34,559 nt of DNA from Candidatus Gastranaerophilales bacterium (GCA_944323875.1 CALUUH010000019.1:1-34559), one strand, 5' to 3'; shown: positions 7,366 to 15,831, numbered from the stretch's first letter. The notes: generated by a model not told the origin, from the sequence alone. Made by a program: numbers and translations.

Positions 7366-7884
7366 TTATGCTTTTTGGTCTCTAACAGCTGCCATAGCAC
7401 GGGTAAGTTGAGCCATAACCGCATTGATAGAGTTTGCGATACCTGAAGCAGGTGAGTTGATTGAACCAAGAATTTTTGCGTAAAGTTCTTCTTTTGAAGG
7501 TAATTTTGCTAAATCTTCAGCTTCTTTTGCTGATAACAGTTTACCGTCAAGAGCACCGCCTAAAATAACGCCTTTTTTAGATTCTTTAATAAAGTTTGAA
7601 ACTGCTTTTGCAGGACTTACCTGATCTTCGTATCCAAAAGCAATAGCAACAGGGCCTTTTAACATATCTGCAAGAATTTCGTATTCAGTGCCTTTGATTG
7701 CTATTTTAGCGAGTGTATTTTTTGTTACCATATAGTCGCCGCCTTCTTTTTGAAGTGAACGTCTTAATTTGGTAATTTCATCTACACTGTAGCCTTTGTA
7801 TTCGGTCAGGATAGCGACCTGAGCTTTTTCAACTTTTGCTTTAATTTCATCTATTTTTTCTGATTTAAATGCTTTTGTTGCCAT
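7366..7884 (-). CDS. rplJ: Ribosomal protein L10
   Basis: A 172-residue protein that anchors L7/L12 dimers to 23S rRNA. It has the L10 pattern: KIDEIKAKVEKAQVAILTEY, then LRRSLQKEGGDYMVTKNTLAKIA, GPVAIAFGYED and a C-terminal helix that binds L12. AAGGAG stands 6 bases before the ATG. The expected neighbours rplK and rplA are not upstream; a membrane protein gene is. An L10-type leader of about 250 bases precedes it, which indicates autoregulation. Confidence 0.97.
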   Translation of the reverse strand: MATKAFKSEKIDEIKAKVEKAQVAILTEYKGYSVDEITKLRRSLQKEGGDYMVTKNTLAKIAIKGTEYEILADMLKGPVAIAFGYEDQVSPAKAVSNFIKESKKGVILGGALDGKLLSAKEAEDLAKLPSKEELYAKILGSINSPASGIANSINAVMAQLTRAMAAVRDQKA

Positions 7885-8024
7885 TTTAAGCTCCTTGTAC
7901 TTATTGTTTTATCGACCTGAGTTTGTAAATACACATACAAAAAAGACTTTGCTATATGTATTTAACCGCAAAATCTTACACAATAATATATTTTCGAGTT
8001 TTATTTCTATTTCGACTTTTATGT

Positions 8025-8136
8025 GTAACCTCGGCAAGCTGTTATATTAAGGGTTTTAGTCATTTGTACCTTTAGTTTCAAAATGTTTTCTGCATCTTGA
8101 CCTTCCGGCCTCAACCCGCTTGCTGTCTGCGGCTGT
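8025..8136 (-). ncRNA. L10 ribosomal protein leader (rplJL autoregulatory element)
   Basis: Read on the minus strand, the leader carries CCGCAGACAGCAAG (8120-8133) and later TTAATATAACAGCTTGCCGAGGT (about 8028-8050). CAAGC pairs with GCTTG, and the AGACAGCA and TGCCGAGG segments match the conserved L10-binding fold found upstream of rplJ in many bacteria. The rest of the leader, down to 7885, is AU-rich; a weak stem AAATACA/TGTATTT lies at about 7930-7965. Confidence 0.8.
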
Positions 8137-8142
8137 ATCTTT

Positions 8143-8170
8143 ATATTAGCAGAAAAATTTCTAAATGCAA
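8143..8170 (-). promoter_or_regulatory. Promoter of rplJ-rplL
   Basis: On the minus strand TTGCAT (8165-8170), 16 bases, then TAATAT (8143-8148) with an upstream TGC that makes an extended -10. The start of transcription near 8136 sits just before the L10 leader fold. Confidence 0.6.
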
Positions 8171-8177
8171 CCTGTAC

Positions 8178-9098
8178 TTAATTTTTCTTAACTAATGTCC
8201 ATACCTTATCGCTTTCATCAATAGAATATGTGCCTTTTAAAACAGGCGTATATTTTTTATCTTTAATAAATTCATAACGAAGCTGAAAACTGCCAAGGCA
8301 TACGATTTCACCGGGCATTTTTAACGCCAGCAGTTTATTCAATGTTGTAAATACTTTCTTGATATCTGCTTTGTTGTCATACGGTTCAACCGCAACATAG
8401 GTTGTAAGGGTCATCTGGCTTTTTAAAACATATTCATCCATCTGCGCAAGTAATTTTTTTAGATAGTCAAGAAGATAATCTATTTTTTCAAAGTTGTTGT
8501 TCAATATTAAAAATTGTGTACCTGATTTTGCAACTTTACACCCGGGGATTTTAGAAAGTGCATAGTACATCTGTTTATCAACTTCTTTTTCTTTTGCTTC
8601 CATTGAATCATTGCTCTGCTCGGACCAGAAGGCGTTTCCGAGGACATTACTCAATGAATAGCTGACAAGTATCGCTATATTGGAATTTTTTAGCTGCTCT
8701 TTTTCGTAATCTTCCTGCAATTGTTTATTAAACAGCTCTTCCTGATCGCGTGCGACTTTATCTATAATAATATCAATTTTGGTAATTTGTTTATCAAAAA
8801 AGTCTTTCAACTGCGTGCCGCCCCAAATAACAAGTAATGCAACAATGTCAAATAACAGGATAGAACCGTCAATTTTAACACCGCCTATTTCAATCATTCG
8901 TCTGTAGAATATTTTAACAAGTCCTGCAATATAATCAGAGATTGGATTTACAAATGTCAAAAACTGTTTATCAACAAGGTCTAAAAACCAGTGCAAAGTC
9001 ACCAGAAAAATTATTGCGAACAAAACAATTTGAATTATAAATACTGTATTTATCAGAATTTGCCACATCTTTTTTTGTGCGTAATAAAATTTTAGCAT
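8178..9098 (-). CDS. Membrane protein of unknown function with soluble C-terminal domain
   Basis: About 306 residues. Two hydrophobic segments are clear: near residues 13-38 (ILINTVFIIQIVLFAIIF) and near 80-98 (SILLFDIVALLVIWGG). A charged helix follows (KQITKIDIIIDKVARDQEELF), then a soluble region of about 150 residues with alternating strands and helices, for example ALSKIPGCKVAKSGTQFLIL and MTLTTYVAVEPYDNKADIKKVF. That region faintly recalls a class III cyclase or GGDEF-type fold, but no catalytic motif is recognisable. The start chosen is ATG at 9098, 7 bases from GAGGA; TTG 9101 is less likely. It is 13 bases downstream of panC, so it is probably in that operon. The function is not known. 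Confidence 0.75.
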   Translation of the reverse strand: MLKFYYAQKKMWQILINTVFIIQIVLFAIIFLVTLHWFLDLVDKQFLTFVNPISDYIAGLVKIFYRRMIEIGGVKIDGSILLFDIVALLVIWGGTQLKDFFDKQITKIDIIIDKVARDQEELFNKQLQEDYEKEQLKNSNIAILVSYSLSNVLGNAFWSEQSNDSMEAKEKEVDKQMYYALSKIPGCKVAKSGTQFLILNNNFEKIDYLLDYLKKLLAQMDEYVLKSQMTLTTYVAVEPYDNKADIKKVFTTLNKLLALKMPGEIVCLGSFQLRYEFIKDKKYTPVLKGTYSIDESDKVWTLVKKN

Positions 9099-9111
9099 CA
9101 ATAAATCCTCA

Positions 9112-9966
9112 TTAACCTAACAAAATATTATCTATCAACCTTACATCACCGATTTTCAGAGCTATAAAGACCTGTGTATTATCATCGGCAACCGTTTTTT
9201 CTTCAAGATTTTCTTTATCTCTAAATTCAAGATATTCAAGCGCATGGTGCTCGTTCAAAAAGCTGTATGCAGTTTCTGTAAGAGCTTTTACATCCGTAAT
9301 ACCTTTATCATAACATGCTTTTATATTGAACAATATTTTACTCAGCGCCAGCGCCTCTTTTTTATCTTCATCAGAGAGATATTTATTGCGGGAACTCAGC
9401 GCAAGCCCGCTTTCTTCTCTCACTATCGGACAAGGTATTATTTCAACAGGTATATTCAAATCCTTAACCATTTTTTTGATAATAATAAGCTGTTGCGCAT
9501 CTTTTTGACCGAAAAATGCATAATCCGGCTGAACAATATTGAACAATTTATTCACAACAGTACAAACGCCGTCAAAATGCCCTACACGGGATTTTCCGCA
9601 GAGTTTGTCAACATAGAAATACGGCGGGATTACATAAGTCAAAAAATCATTAGACAGAATATGTCCTTCGCCATACATTTCTTTTGGTGACGGAGCAAAA
9701 ACAATATCTACACCCGCATCACTACACAATTTTTCATCAGCCTCAAGTGTACGCGGATATTTATCCAAATCTTCGCCCGGGCAAAACTGTATCGGATTAA
9801 CAAAAACCGAAACAACTGTTCTGTCGCATTTTTCCACACTTTTTTTAATAAGGCTCAAATGTCCGGCATGCAGTGCTCCCATTGTAGGCACAAGCCCAAC
9901 TGTTAAACCTTCTTTTTTCCATTTTTTTATCTGCTCTCTAACTTCGTTTATTGTATGTCGTAACAT
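9112..9966 (-). CDS. panC: Pantothenate synthetase
   Basis: A 284-residue cytosolic enzyme that joins pantoate and beta-alanine using ATP, the last step of vitamin B5 synthesis. The nucleotidyl-transferase HxGH region VPTMGALHAGHLSLI is at 26-40. FVNPIQF, FGQKDAQQL and ALSSRNKYLS (the KMSKS-equivalent) follow in family order. The start ATG at 9966 is 8 bases from GAGGAG; an upstream in-frame start lacks such a site. It follows panB after 155 bases and precedes the membrane protein gene by 13 bases. No panD is present here, so beta-alanine supply is not shown. Confidence 0.95.
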   Translation of the reverse strand: MLRHTINEVREQIKKWKKEGLTVGLVPTMGALHAGHLSLIKKSVEKCDRTVVSVFVNPIQFCPGEDLDKYPRTLEADEKLCSDAGVDIVFAPSPKEMYGEGHILSNDFLTYVIPPYFYVDKLCGKSRVGHFDGVCTVVNKLFNIVQPDYAFFGQKDAQQLIIIKKMVKDLNIPVEIIPCPIVREESGLALSSRNKYLSDEDKKEALALSKILFNIKACYDKGITDVKALTETAYSFLNEHHALEYLEFRDKENLEEKTVADDNTQVFIALKIGDVRLIDNILLG

Positions 9967-10057
9967 ATTTTCTCTCCTCGTATGAAATCTTAACACAAAA
10001 TAAGTACGAATACAAAAAAGAATAATAACATTTCCTTTTTGTAAATACTCAATTATT

Positions 10058-10090
10058 TAATGTTCTTAATATTAAAATTCTAGAACATTA
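10058..10090. repeat. Inverted repeat between panB and panC
   Basis: TAATGTTCT (10058-10066) and AGAACATTA (10082-10090) are perfect complements 15 bases apart, in the 155-base gap. It could be an operator or an mRNA hairpin. No U-tract makes it an obvious terminator. Confidence 0.5.
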
Positions 10091-10121
10091 TGTCAAAAAT
10101 TGTATCTATTGCGTCAGATAG

Positions 10122-10955
10122 CTAGAAAAGTTGTTTCAATTCTTCTTCACTCAGTTTAAAAACTTCATCATCATTCGGATAATTACCGGATTTCACGTCC
10201 TCATTAAACTGTTTTGCGCAATTCAAAATAAGTGATTTCATATCGCCGTATTTACGGGCGAATTTTGGTTTGAAGTCAGAAAATTTTCCAAATAAATCAT
10301 CACATACCATTACCTGTCCTGTACAGAATCTGCCGGCACCGCAGGAAATTACAGGAACTGTCAGGTGTTCTGATATATATTTTGCGCTTTCTTCCGGCAC
10401 CATTTCCAGTACAATCGCAAAAGCTCCTGATTGTTCCAGTTGTTTACATTGATCTAAGATCTGCTGTGCTGTTTCAAAAGACTTACCCTGTATGTTATAG
10501 CCGCCAATTGTATTTAAAAACTGAGGAGTAAAGCCTACATGGCCGATAACAGGGATACCGCAGCCGACAAGGCGTTTTATTACTTCATAAATATAGTCAT
10601 CAGCACCTTCTATTTTTACGGCATTTGCACCAAGTTTAATCATTTCCCCGCAATTTTTTACCGCTGTCGGGATATCCGTGTGATAGCTTAAAAACGGCAT
10701 ATCCGCCACAACCATTGCATGGTTTACTCCTCTTACCACAGCTTTTGTAAAAATTTTCATCTCATCAACGCCAATTGCGTGTGTTGTTTCATATCCAAGA
10801 GCTGTCATTGCGAGGCTATCGCCGACTAAAATAACATCAATTCCGGCTTCGTCAAGATATTTTGCGGTTGAATAGTCATACGCCGTTAACATTGAAAACT
10901 TTTCATTATTTTCTTTTATCTTTTGAATTGTTCTCACTGTAATTTTTTTAGCCAT
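10122..10955 (-). CDS. panB: 3-methyl-2-oxobutanoate hydroxymethyltransferase
   Basis: A 277-residue enzyme that transfers a hydroxymethyl group from methylene-tetrahydrofolate to ketoisovalerate, the first committed step to pantothenate. MLTAYDYSTAKYLDEAGIDVILVGDSLAM near residue 22 and GHVGFTPQ are family hallmarks. VKIEGA and VLEMVPEE are metal- and substrate-binding segments. The length is normal. The ATG overlaps the yvcK stop by one base (TAATG), so translation is coupled to yvcK. panC follows on the same strand. Confidence 0.96.
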   Translation of the reverse strand: MAKKITVRTIQKIKENNEKFSMLTAYDYSTAKYLDEAGIDVILVGDSLAMTALGYETTHAIGVDEMKIFTKAVVRGVNHAMVVADMPFLSYHTDIPTAVKNCGEMIKLGANAVKIEGADDYIYEVIKRLVGCGIPVIGHVGFTPQFLNTIGGYNIQGKSFETAQQILDQCKQLEQSGAFAIVLEMVPEESAKYISEHLTVPVISCGAGRFCTGQVMVCDDLFGKFSDFKPKFARKYGDMKSLILNCAKQFNEDVKSGNYPNDDEVFKLSEEELKQLF

Positions 10956-12307
10956 TATAGTTTACAATCCTGTTTTTCAATTTCTTTTGCGGTAAAGAAC
11001 AATGTTTTATCGTGTTTATGTTCTTTTTTATACCAGTAATAAATAGCACGTGCCACACGGTTGGAACTGTGTCTGACAAGACCTTCTTTACTGTCCTCAA
11101 TCAGTTTTTTAGAAAACAGTCTGATACCGAGTTTTCTGATGTTGTCAACATCAACTTTTACAGGATATGAGCCGGACTGCTGGTATTTTTGAGCAAGATT
11201 ATTCGGCAAATAATCATTTACAAGTACGGCATCAATAATTTTATCGCTTCCGGCATGTTGAATAAGTGCTTTTAAGTGGTCTGAAACGGCGTAACCGTCA
11301 GTTTCGCCCGGTTGTGTCATTATATTACATACATAGATTTTCTTAGCACTTGATTTTGCTATTTCTTCTGCTATTTCTTTTATTATTAAATTCGGGATAA
11401 CACTTGTGTATAAACTTCCCGGCCCGAGAATTATCAATTCGGCATCCTTAATCGCTGATATAACATCAGAAAGCGCCTTACAATCAGCAGGGTCAGTATA
11501 TAGACGTTTTACACGGCCATGAGCCTCCGGAATATTAGATTCACCATGGATAATCCTTCCGTCCTCCATTTCTGCGACGAGTTTCATATCATCAAGAGTA
11601 GACGGTAAAACACGACCGCGGATAGACAATACGTTTGAAGATTCTTTTACGGCCCGAACCATATCACCTGTGATTGCGCAAAGAGCAGTCAAAAACAAAT
11701 TACCGAAACTGTGGCCTTCCAGTCCTTCACCTGATTTAAAGCGGTACTGAAATAATTTTGTAATCAAATCTTCGTCATCAGCAAGTGCCGCAATACAGTT
11801 TCTGATATCGCCCGGCGGCAGCATGCCCATTTCTTCACGCAAGCGGCCTGAACTTCCGCCGTCATCGCCGACAGTAACAACAGCCGTTACATTATTTGTA
11901 ATATGTTTAATTCCTCTCAACAACATTGAAAGCCCTGTTCCGCCGCCAACGGCAACAATTTTAGGGCCTCTGTTCAATTTACGTCTTCTGTATAATATTT
12001 CTAATAATGATTGATTGTCTTTACCATCAAGTATTGAAAGATTGGTTTTTTCCCAGCCTTTGAAAAATAATGCTGCTCCCAACATAATAACTGCAAACGC
12101 AAGCCATTCAGTTGAAGCATGTAATGCTATTTTCCGCACGAATTCCATTGTATAGAATACCGGTTTTATATCAAATAAAATCAGCACACCGAGAGTCATA
12201 ACAGCTGCACCCAAAAATATCAGCATAAACCATCTTTTTACCTGCAGCCCCGGAATTAACCATCTTGCATCCTGTGTAAATTTCATATTATTTTTAAATT
12301 TCATCAT
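10955..12307 (-). CDS. YvcK/CofD-like gluconeogenesis factor with N-terminal membrane anchor
   Basis: A 450-residue protein. Residues about 26-45 and 68-83 are hydrophobic and form a two-helix membrane anchor. The rest is a YvcK/CofD-like domain: KIVAVGGGTGLSMLLRGI from 116, VVTVGDDGGSSGRLREE, MLPPGDIRNCIAAL, GPGSLYTSVIPNL and MTQPGETDGY. YvcK binds UDP-sugars and affects cell-wall precursor supply and growth on gluconeogenic carbon in Bacillus. Bacillus YvcK lacks the anchor; membrane-extended forms occur in cyanobacteria-related lineages as far as I recall. ATG at 12307 has GGAG 6 bases upstream, inside the end of the preceding gene. It overlaps panB by one base and follows the pxpA-like gene by 3 bases. 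Confidence 0.9.
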   Translation of the reverse strand: MMKFKNNMKFTQDARWLIPGLQVKRWFMLIFLGAAVMTLGVLILFDIKPVFYTMEFVRKIALHASTEWLAFAVIMLGAALFFKGWEKTNLSILDGKDNQSLLEILYRRRKLNRGPKIVAVGGGTGLSMLLRGIKHITNNVTAVVTVGDDGGSSGRLREEMGMLPPGDIRNCIAALADDEDLITKLFQYRFKSGEGLEGHSFGNLFLTALCAITGDMVRAVKESSNVLSIRGRVLPSTLDDMKLVAEMEDGRIIHGESNIPEAHGRVKRLYTDPADCKALSDVISAIKDAELIILGPGSLYTSVIPNLIIKEIAEEIAKSSAKKIYVCNIMTQPGETDGYAVSDHLKALIQHAGSDKIIDAVLVNDYLPNNLAQKYQQSGSYPVKVDVDNIRKLGIRLFSKKLIEDSKEGLVRHSSNRVARAIYYWYKKEHKHDKTLFFTAKEIEKQDCKL

Positions 12308-12310
12308 CCT

Positions 12311-13111
12311 TTACTCCACCCAGCCTGATTTACAAGCGTTTTTGTAATTCACAGGCAATGGTTCCACAATATCACGTGCCTGTTTTGCCAGAGTCAGTGC
12401 ATTTGAAATTCTGTTGGTAAAGTGGATTGTATCAGCTTCAACAACAGTCTTTCCGCCTTCATTATTATAAACTTGAGAACTTGATAACAACAATCTTAAA
12501 CGTGAAATTGATGTATCTGTATTTTCAATATCTTTTGCCGAATAATCAACTGTTCCGTCAATATTATATATCTTGTTTAAAGAAACTTCCTGTGCAACCG
12601 GAAGATTAACATATTCACCTACTTTTGCAGTCACATCGCCTGATGCCCCGTAATAGACAAGCCATTGTGAACATTTTTTCACGGCTTTTGCAATAGCGCA
12701 GGCAAAATTAAAATCCTCAGCAGCCTGTTTATACATAGCACCGTGAGGTCTTACATGTTCAATTTCCAGTTTAAAGCTTTTTGCAAAAGACATCAAAGCG
12801 CCTACCTGATATATAACAAGCGCTTCAATTTCATCTTCTGACAGGTCCATTTGTCTGTATCCGAATCCTTGAATATCGTCAAATCCGATATGAGCACCTA
12901 CAACAACATTTTTTTCTTTTGCCGCAAGAAGTGCATTCTTAATAGTCAAAGGATCTCCGGCATGAAAACCGCAGGAAATATTAACAGAGCTGACATAATC
13001 CAGCAGTTCAAATTCCGAACTGTTTTTATAAATACCGAAGCTTTGCGCTAAATCACAGTTAAAATCTATATTCTTTATAACTTTTCTCTCTAAAGTATTT
13101 TGCATAATCAT
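12311..13111 (-). CDS. LamB/YcsF family protein, divergent 5-oxoprolinase subunit A
   Basis: A 266-residue protein of the PxpA (LamB/YcsF) family, a TIM-barrel-like partner in ATP-dependent 5-oxoproline hydrolysis. Visible motifs are IDFNCDLAQSFG, NISCGFHAGDP, VGAHIGFDDIQGFGYR and HVRPHGAMYK, corresponding to the family's DLNCDLGESFG, HPGYPD-GFGRR and HVKPHGALYN. The usual EVFADRAY segment is replaced by QEVSLNKIYNIDGTV, so substrate or partner use may differ. The partners pxpB and pxpC are not adjacent. Two starts are possible: ATG 13111 and ATG 13105; GGAA is better spaced for 13105. It opens the operon with yvcK-panB. Confidence 0.8.
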   Translation of the reverse strand: MIMQNTLERKVIKNIDFNCDLAQSFGIYKNSSEFELLDYVSSVNISCGFHAGDPLTIKNALLAAKEKNVVVGAHIGFDDIQGFGYRQMDLSEDEIEALVIYQVGALMSFAKSFKLEIEHVRPHGAMYKQAAEDFNFACAIAKAVKKCSQWLVYYGASGDVTAKVGEYVNLPVAQEVSLNKIYNIDGTVDYSAKDIENTDTSISRLRLLLSSSQVYNNEGGKTVVEADTIHFTNRISNALTLAKQARDIVEPLPVNYKNACKSGWVE

Positions 13112-13135
13112 TATTCCATTAATTGTAATGAGTTA

Positions 13136-13141
13136 ATTATA
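13136..13141 (-). promoter_or_regulatory. -10 box of the pxpA-yvcK-panB promoter
   Basis: A perfect TATAAT on the minus strand, preceded by a poor -35 (TGGCAT at 17 bases). The start of transcription would be near 13129, leaving a leader of about 18-24 bases. Confidence 0.4.
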
Positions 13142-13285
13142 CTTGATAAATATTTTAATGCCACTAATTTTACATAAATTTAATATAATTGTCCTAAATT
13201 TATGATTATTCACATAAAGCAGATAAACACTTATTGCGAAATATTATCCAAAGAATAAATGTGAGATATTAAATTGTTTTAAGTT

Positions 13286-14497
13286 TTAAGGTTTAATAAT
13301 TGACAAGACAGACACATTGTTAAAATATTTTTCAGCACATGATTTAATCTGATCAGCCGTAACCGTTTTTATTTTTTCTTTCATTCTTGCATTGAAATCA
13401 AATCCCAATCCCAGCACACCGTAATGAGCATACAAACATGCCTGCTGGTTATTGGTTTCCTGCGTAAATGCCCATTTGCCCAGCAAATTGTTTCGCGCAT
13501 TTTCAAGTTCTTCTTCACTCACAGGAATTGTACGGATTTTTTCGATTTCTTCTCTGAATCCATCCAGTGAAACCTGAATATTTTTTGGCTCAGTTGCAAT
13601 ATAAATTGCAAAATTTGCGCCCAGTGAAAGCGCTTCGTAAGAACTTCTTACAACATAAGCAAGCCCTTTTTTATCACGGAGTTCCAAAAACAATCTTGAT
13701 GAAAGTCCTGATGCACCGAGAATAATATTCAAAAGCATTAACACAGGATATTCTTCACTGTCATAAGACGGAACAAGCCAACCCTTTACAATATGCGCCT
13801 GATTTAAGTCCTGCTTTATAATTTCTACATCCTTGCTTTCCGTCAACTGAGCCTTGGCTAGTTCTGGTTTGTCATCAACAGAAACAGGCAAGGAATTAAA
13901 TTTTTCATTGGCTTTTTCATAAACCGTCTCAAAATCAATATCACCGACAAATGTTATAACTTTTTTACTGTTATTTAAAATTGTGTCATAAGCGGCAATA
14001 GTATCTTCTTTTTTGAGGTTTGGAATATTATCAAGAATTCTTGTATATGTATGACCGTAATTGTGACCGTCAAACAGGTTTTTATAATAATTTTCCAGCG
14101 CTCTGGCTCTTGGAGAATCCAATTCCGCGGTGATCTCGCCCTGCATTTTTACAATCTCTCTGTCAAAATCTTCAAATGTCGTATTTTTCACAACATCTTC
14201 CAGAAGTTCCAGAGCCTTATCAAAATCTTCATTAAGGCAGACAAACTTGAACCGTAAATAATCCTGTTTTAATTCACAAATAAAATCTATAGCATATCTG
14301 TCAAATTCTTCGGCCAATTGTTCTGCTGTACGATTTTTCGTCCCTTGCATAAATAGTCTTGTCATTACAGAATACAAGCCCGGAAATTTTTCAACCTGAT
14401 TTAGTGAAAAATTCATACAAAAAGCAACACGCGGAGTGTTTTCATTTCTTTTATAAAATAAATCTATATTATTATTTAATCTCTCTTCTCTTTTCAT
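13286..14497 (-). CDS. M16 family protein without the HxxEH zinc motif
   Basis: A 403-residue protein with M16B two-half architecture. The N-terminal half should carry HxxEH followed by Phe-Lys-Gly-Thr, but reads FPGLYSVMTRLFMQGTKNRT near residues 38-57, so both zinc histidines and the catalytic glutamate are missing. The C-terminal half keeps the Arg/Tyr substrate pair in SSRLFLELRDKKGLAYVV. This fits the non-catalytic subunit that pairs with an active M16 peptidase, as in alpha/beta processing peptidase. No active partner is encoded in the window. ATG 14497 is preferred because TGCTATAAT stands exactly 6 bases upstream; there is no Shine-Dalgarno, so the mRNA may be leaderless. Confidence 0.85.
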   Translation of the reverse strand: MKREERLNNNIDLFYKRNENTPRVAFCMNFSLNQVEKFPGLYSVMTRLFMQGTKNRTAEQLAEEFDRYAIDFICELKQDYLRFKFVCLNEDFDKALELLEDVVKNTTFEDFDREIVKMQGEITAELDSPRARALENYYKNLFDGHNYGHTYTRILDNIPNLKKEDTIAAYDTILNNSKKVITFVGDIDFETVYEKANEKFNSLPVSVDDKPELAKAQLTESKDVEIIKQDLNQAHIVKGWLVPSYDSEEYPVLMLLNIILGASGLSSRLFLELRDKKGLAYVVRSSYEALSLGANFAIYIATEPKNIQVSLDGFREEIEKIRTIPVSEEELENARNNLLGKWAFTQETNNQQACLYAHYGVLGLGFDFNARMKEKIKTVTADQIKSCAEKYFNNVSVLSIIKP

Positions 14498-14503
14498 AAA
14501 AAT

Positions 14504-14512
14504 ATTATAGCA
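14504..14512 (-). promoter_or_regulatory. Extended -10 placed 6 bases before an ATG (leaderless promoter)
   Basis: TGCTATAAT on the minus strand, with TATAAT at 14504-14509. Only ATTTTT separates it from the M16 gene's ATG at 14497, so transcription should begin at or next to the start codon. Confidence 0.6.
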
Positions 14513-14609
14513 CAAAAAGAATTAAAGATAAACAAACCGCAATAGATGACTGATTAATATAAAAAATCAAAAAATGTTTTATAATCACGGCATAACAAAG
14601 AGGGATAAA

Positions 14610-14909
14610 ATGAACAGATCATTAATCATATTTTCTATAGCCGTTGTATCAATACTTGCCTATGCAGACGCCCGCGACAGACTGAAAGAACTCGATGAAG
14701 TTGCAGCCAATACTCCGGCTCAGGTCGAGATGAAACCAATGTTTAACAATAACTTACCAAATCAGGAGTTTGATAACAAAAATGACGCACAGCACCGAAA
14801 ACCGGAGTCTTCCCCAAATCAGTTTGAAAAAATTAATAAATACAATGAACAAAATGAACAGTCACTCAAAGATTTCCAAAAACGACGGAATGACGATCTT
14901 TTCAAATAA
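14610..14909 (+). CDS. Small exported protein of unknown function
   Basis: 99 residues. MNRSLIIFSIAVVSILAYADA is a plausible signal peptide with cleavage near Ala19-Asp22. The mature part is hydrophilic and low in complexity, rich in Asn, Gln, Lys and Glu, with no recognisable domain. ATG 14610 is chosen because GAGGG (14600-14604) is 5 bases upstream and the signal peptide begins there; the upstream in-frame ATG at 14574 has neither. TATAAT at 14580-14585 is a likely -10. It converges with the next gene, 16 bases away. Confidence 0.65.
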   Translation: MNRSLIIFSIAVVSILAYADARDRLKELDEVAANTPAQVEMKPMFNNNLPNQEFDNKNDAQHRKPESSPNQFEKINKYNEQNEQSLKDFQKRRNDDLFK

Positions 14910-14925
14910 CCGGCAAAAACATTGT

Positions 14926-15741
14926 TTAATAATCCATTAATATTTCGCCGTAATCCATTGTATCATTTTCTTTTTTATTTGAAGATGGTACAGCCGGAAC
15001 ATTACTGTCAAACCTCAACATGCCGCCGTTTGTATCCTCAATTTTTACAGGCGCTGATTGTATCGGATTAACTACCTGCGGAAAGAAGCGTAATATTATA
15101 TTTTGCGCTGCATCCGCTGACACAATATGTTCTGAATATCTTCTCAATTTTTCAAATTGTGTCCGCGCCTGAGCATAATTATTGGCGATAAAATATCCCT
15201 CTTTATTGCTGATTTTCTTTACATATGTATTTTGCCACATCGGTAAATCGTTTACCACATCAAGCAAAATCACATTGGTATTCAGATAGAAGTCATGAGA
15301 AATATTAAAGTATGAAGTTATATCCAAAACATCCCATATACTTCTTTTCAGTGAGTTATCCTTACTTGTTACGTAACTTCTGATTATAATCACTGACTTT
15401 GCATCAAATTTTGCGGCAACTGTCTTATAAGTTTTGTAATCAATGTATTTTGAATAATGAAATTTTTGCAGCGCGGAATTCAAAGAATTTTTAAGCGAAG
15501 TATCATAATCAAGCACAGAACGCACACGATACAAATCAGGCGATACGACTTTCCCCTTTGATGCATTCAGATTAGTTATTATATCTTCGGCAAAAATTTC
15601 TGATGGTTCCACAAAACCGAAATAATTTTCATGCGTGTTATACAAATCCGCAGGAAGCGTCACAACATTGAATGTTATAGCGTTTGCATGCAGCGGCAGC
15701 AAAAATAAAATTGTAACTAAAAATTTTATTACTATCTTCAT
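14926..15741 (-). CDS. Exported protein of unknown function
   Basis: 271 residues beginning with a signal peptide (MKIVIKFLVTILFLLPLHANA, cleavage near residue 21). The mature part alternates strands and helices: FAEDIITNLNASKGKVVSPDLYR, then KFDAKSVIIIRSY, then NTNVILLDVVNDLPMWQNTYVKK. This pattern is reminiscent of CsgG/TolB-N-like periplasmic folds, where a stretch on a bound substance is followed by a cross-strand repeat, but I cannot assign it. The C-terminal ~50 residues look disordered. No Shine-Dalgarno is present; TGCTATAAT lies exactly 6 bases before the ATG, indicating a leaderless transcript. Confidence 0.7.
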   Translation of the reverse strand: MKIVIKFLVTILFLLPLHANAITFNVVTLPADLYNTHENYFGFVEPSEIFAEDIITNLNASKGKVVSPDLYRVRSVLDYDTSLKNSLNSALQKFHYSKYIDYKTYKTVAAKFDAKSVIIIRSYVTSKDNSLKRSIWDVLDITSYFNISHDFYLNTNVILLDVVNDLPMWQNTYVKKISNKEGYFIANNYAQARTQFEKLRRYSEHIVSADAAQNIILRFFPQVVNPIQSAPVKIEDTNGGMLRFDSNVPAVPSSNKKENDTMDYGEILMDY

Positions 15742-15747
15742 GCTTTT

Positions 15748-15756
15748 ATTATAGCA
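15748..15756 (-). promoter_or_regulatory. Extended -10 placed 6 bases before an ATG (leaderless promoter)
   Basis: TGCTATAAT on the minus strand, TATAAT at 15748-15753. AAAAGC then leads directly to the ATG at 15741. The geometry is identical to that at 14504. Confidence 0.6.
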
Positions 15757-15831
15757 CAGTTTTCATACAATCAATGGATTATAAATAAAAAAATATATTA
15801 TAAAATTCTTTTAGAAGAAGGAGACTCCGGA

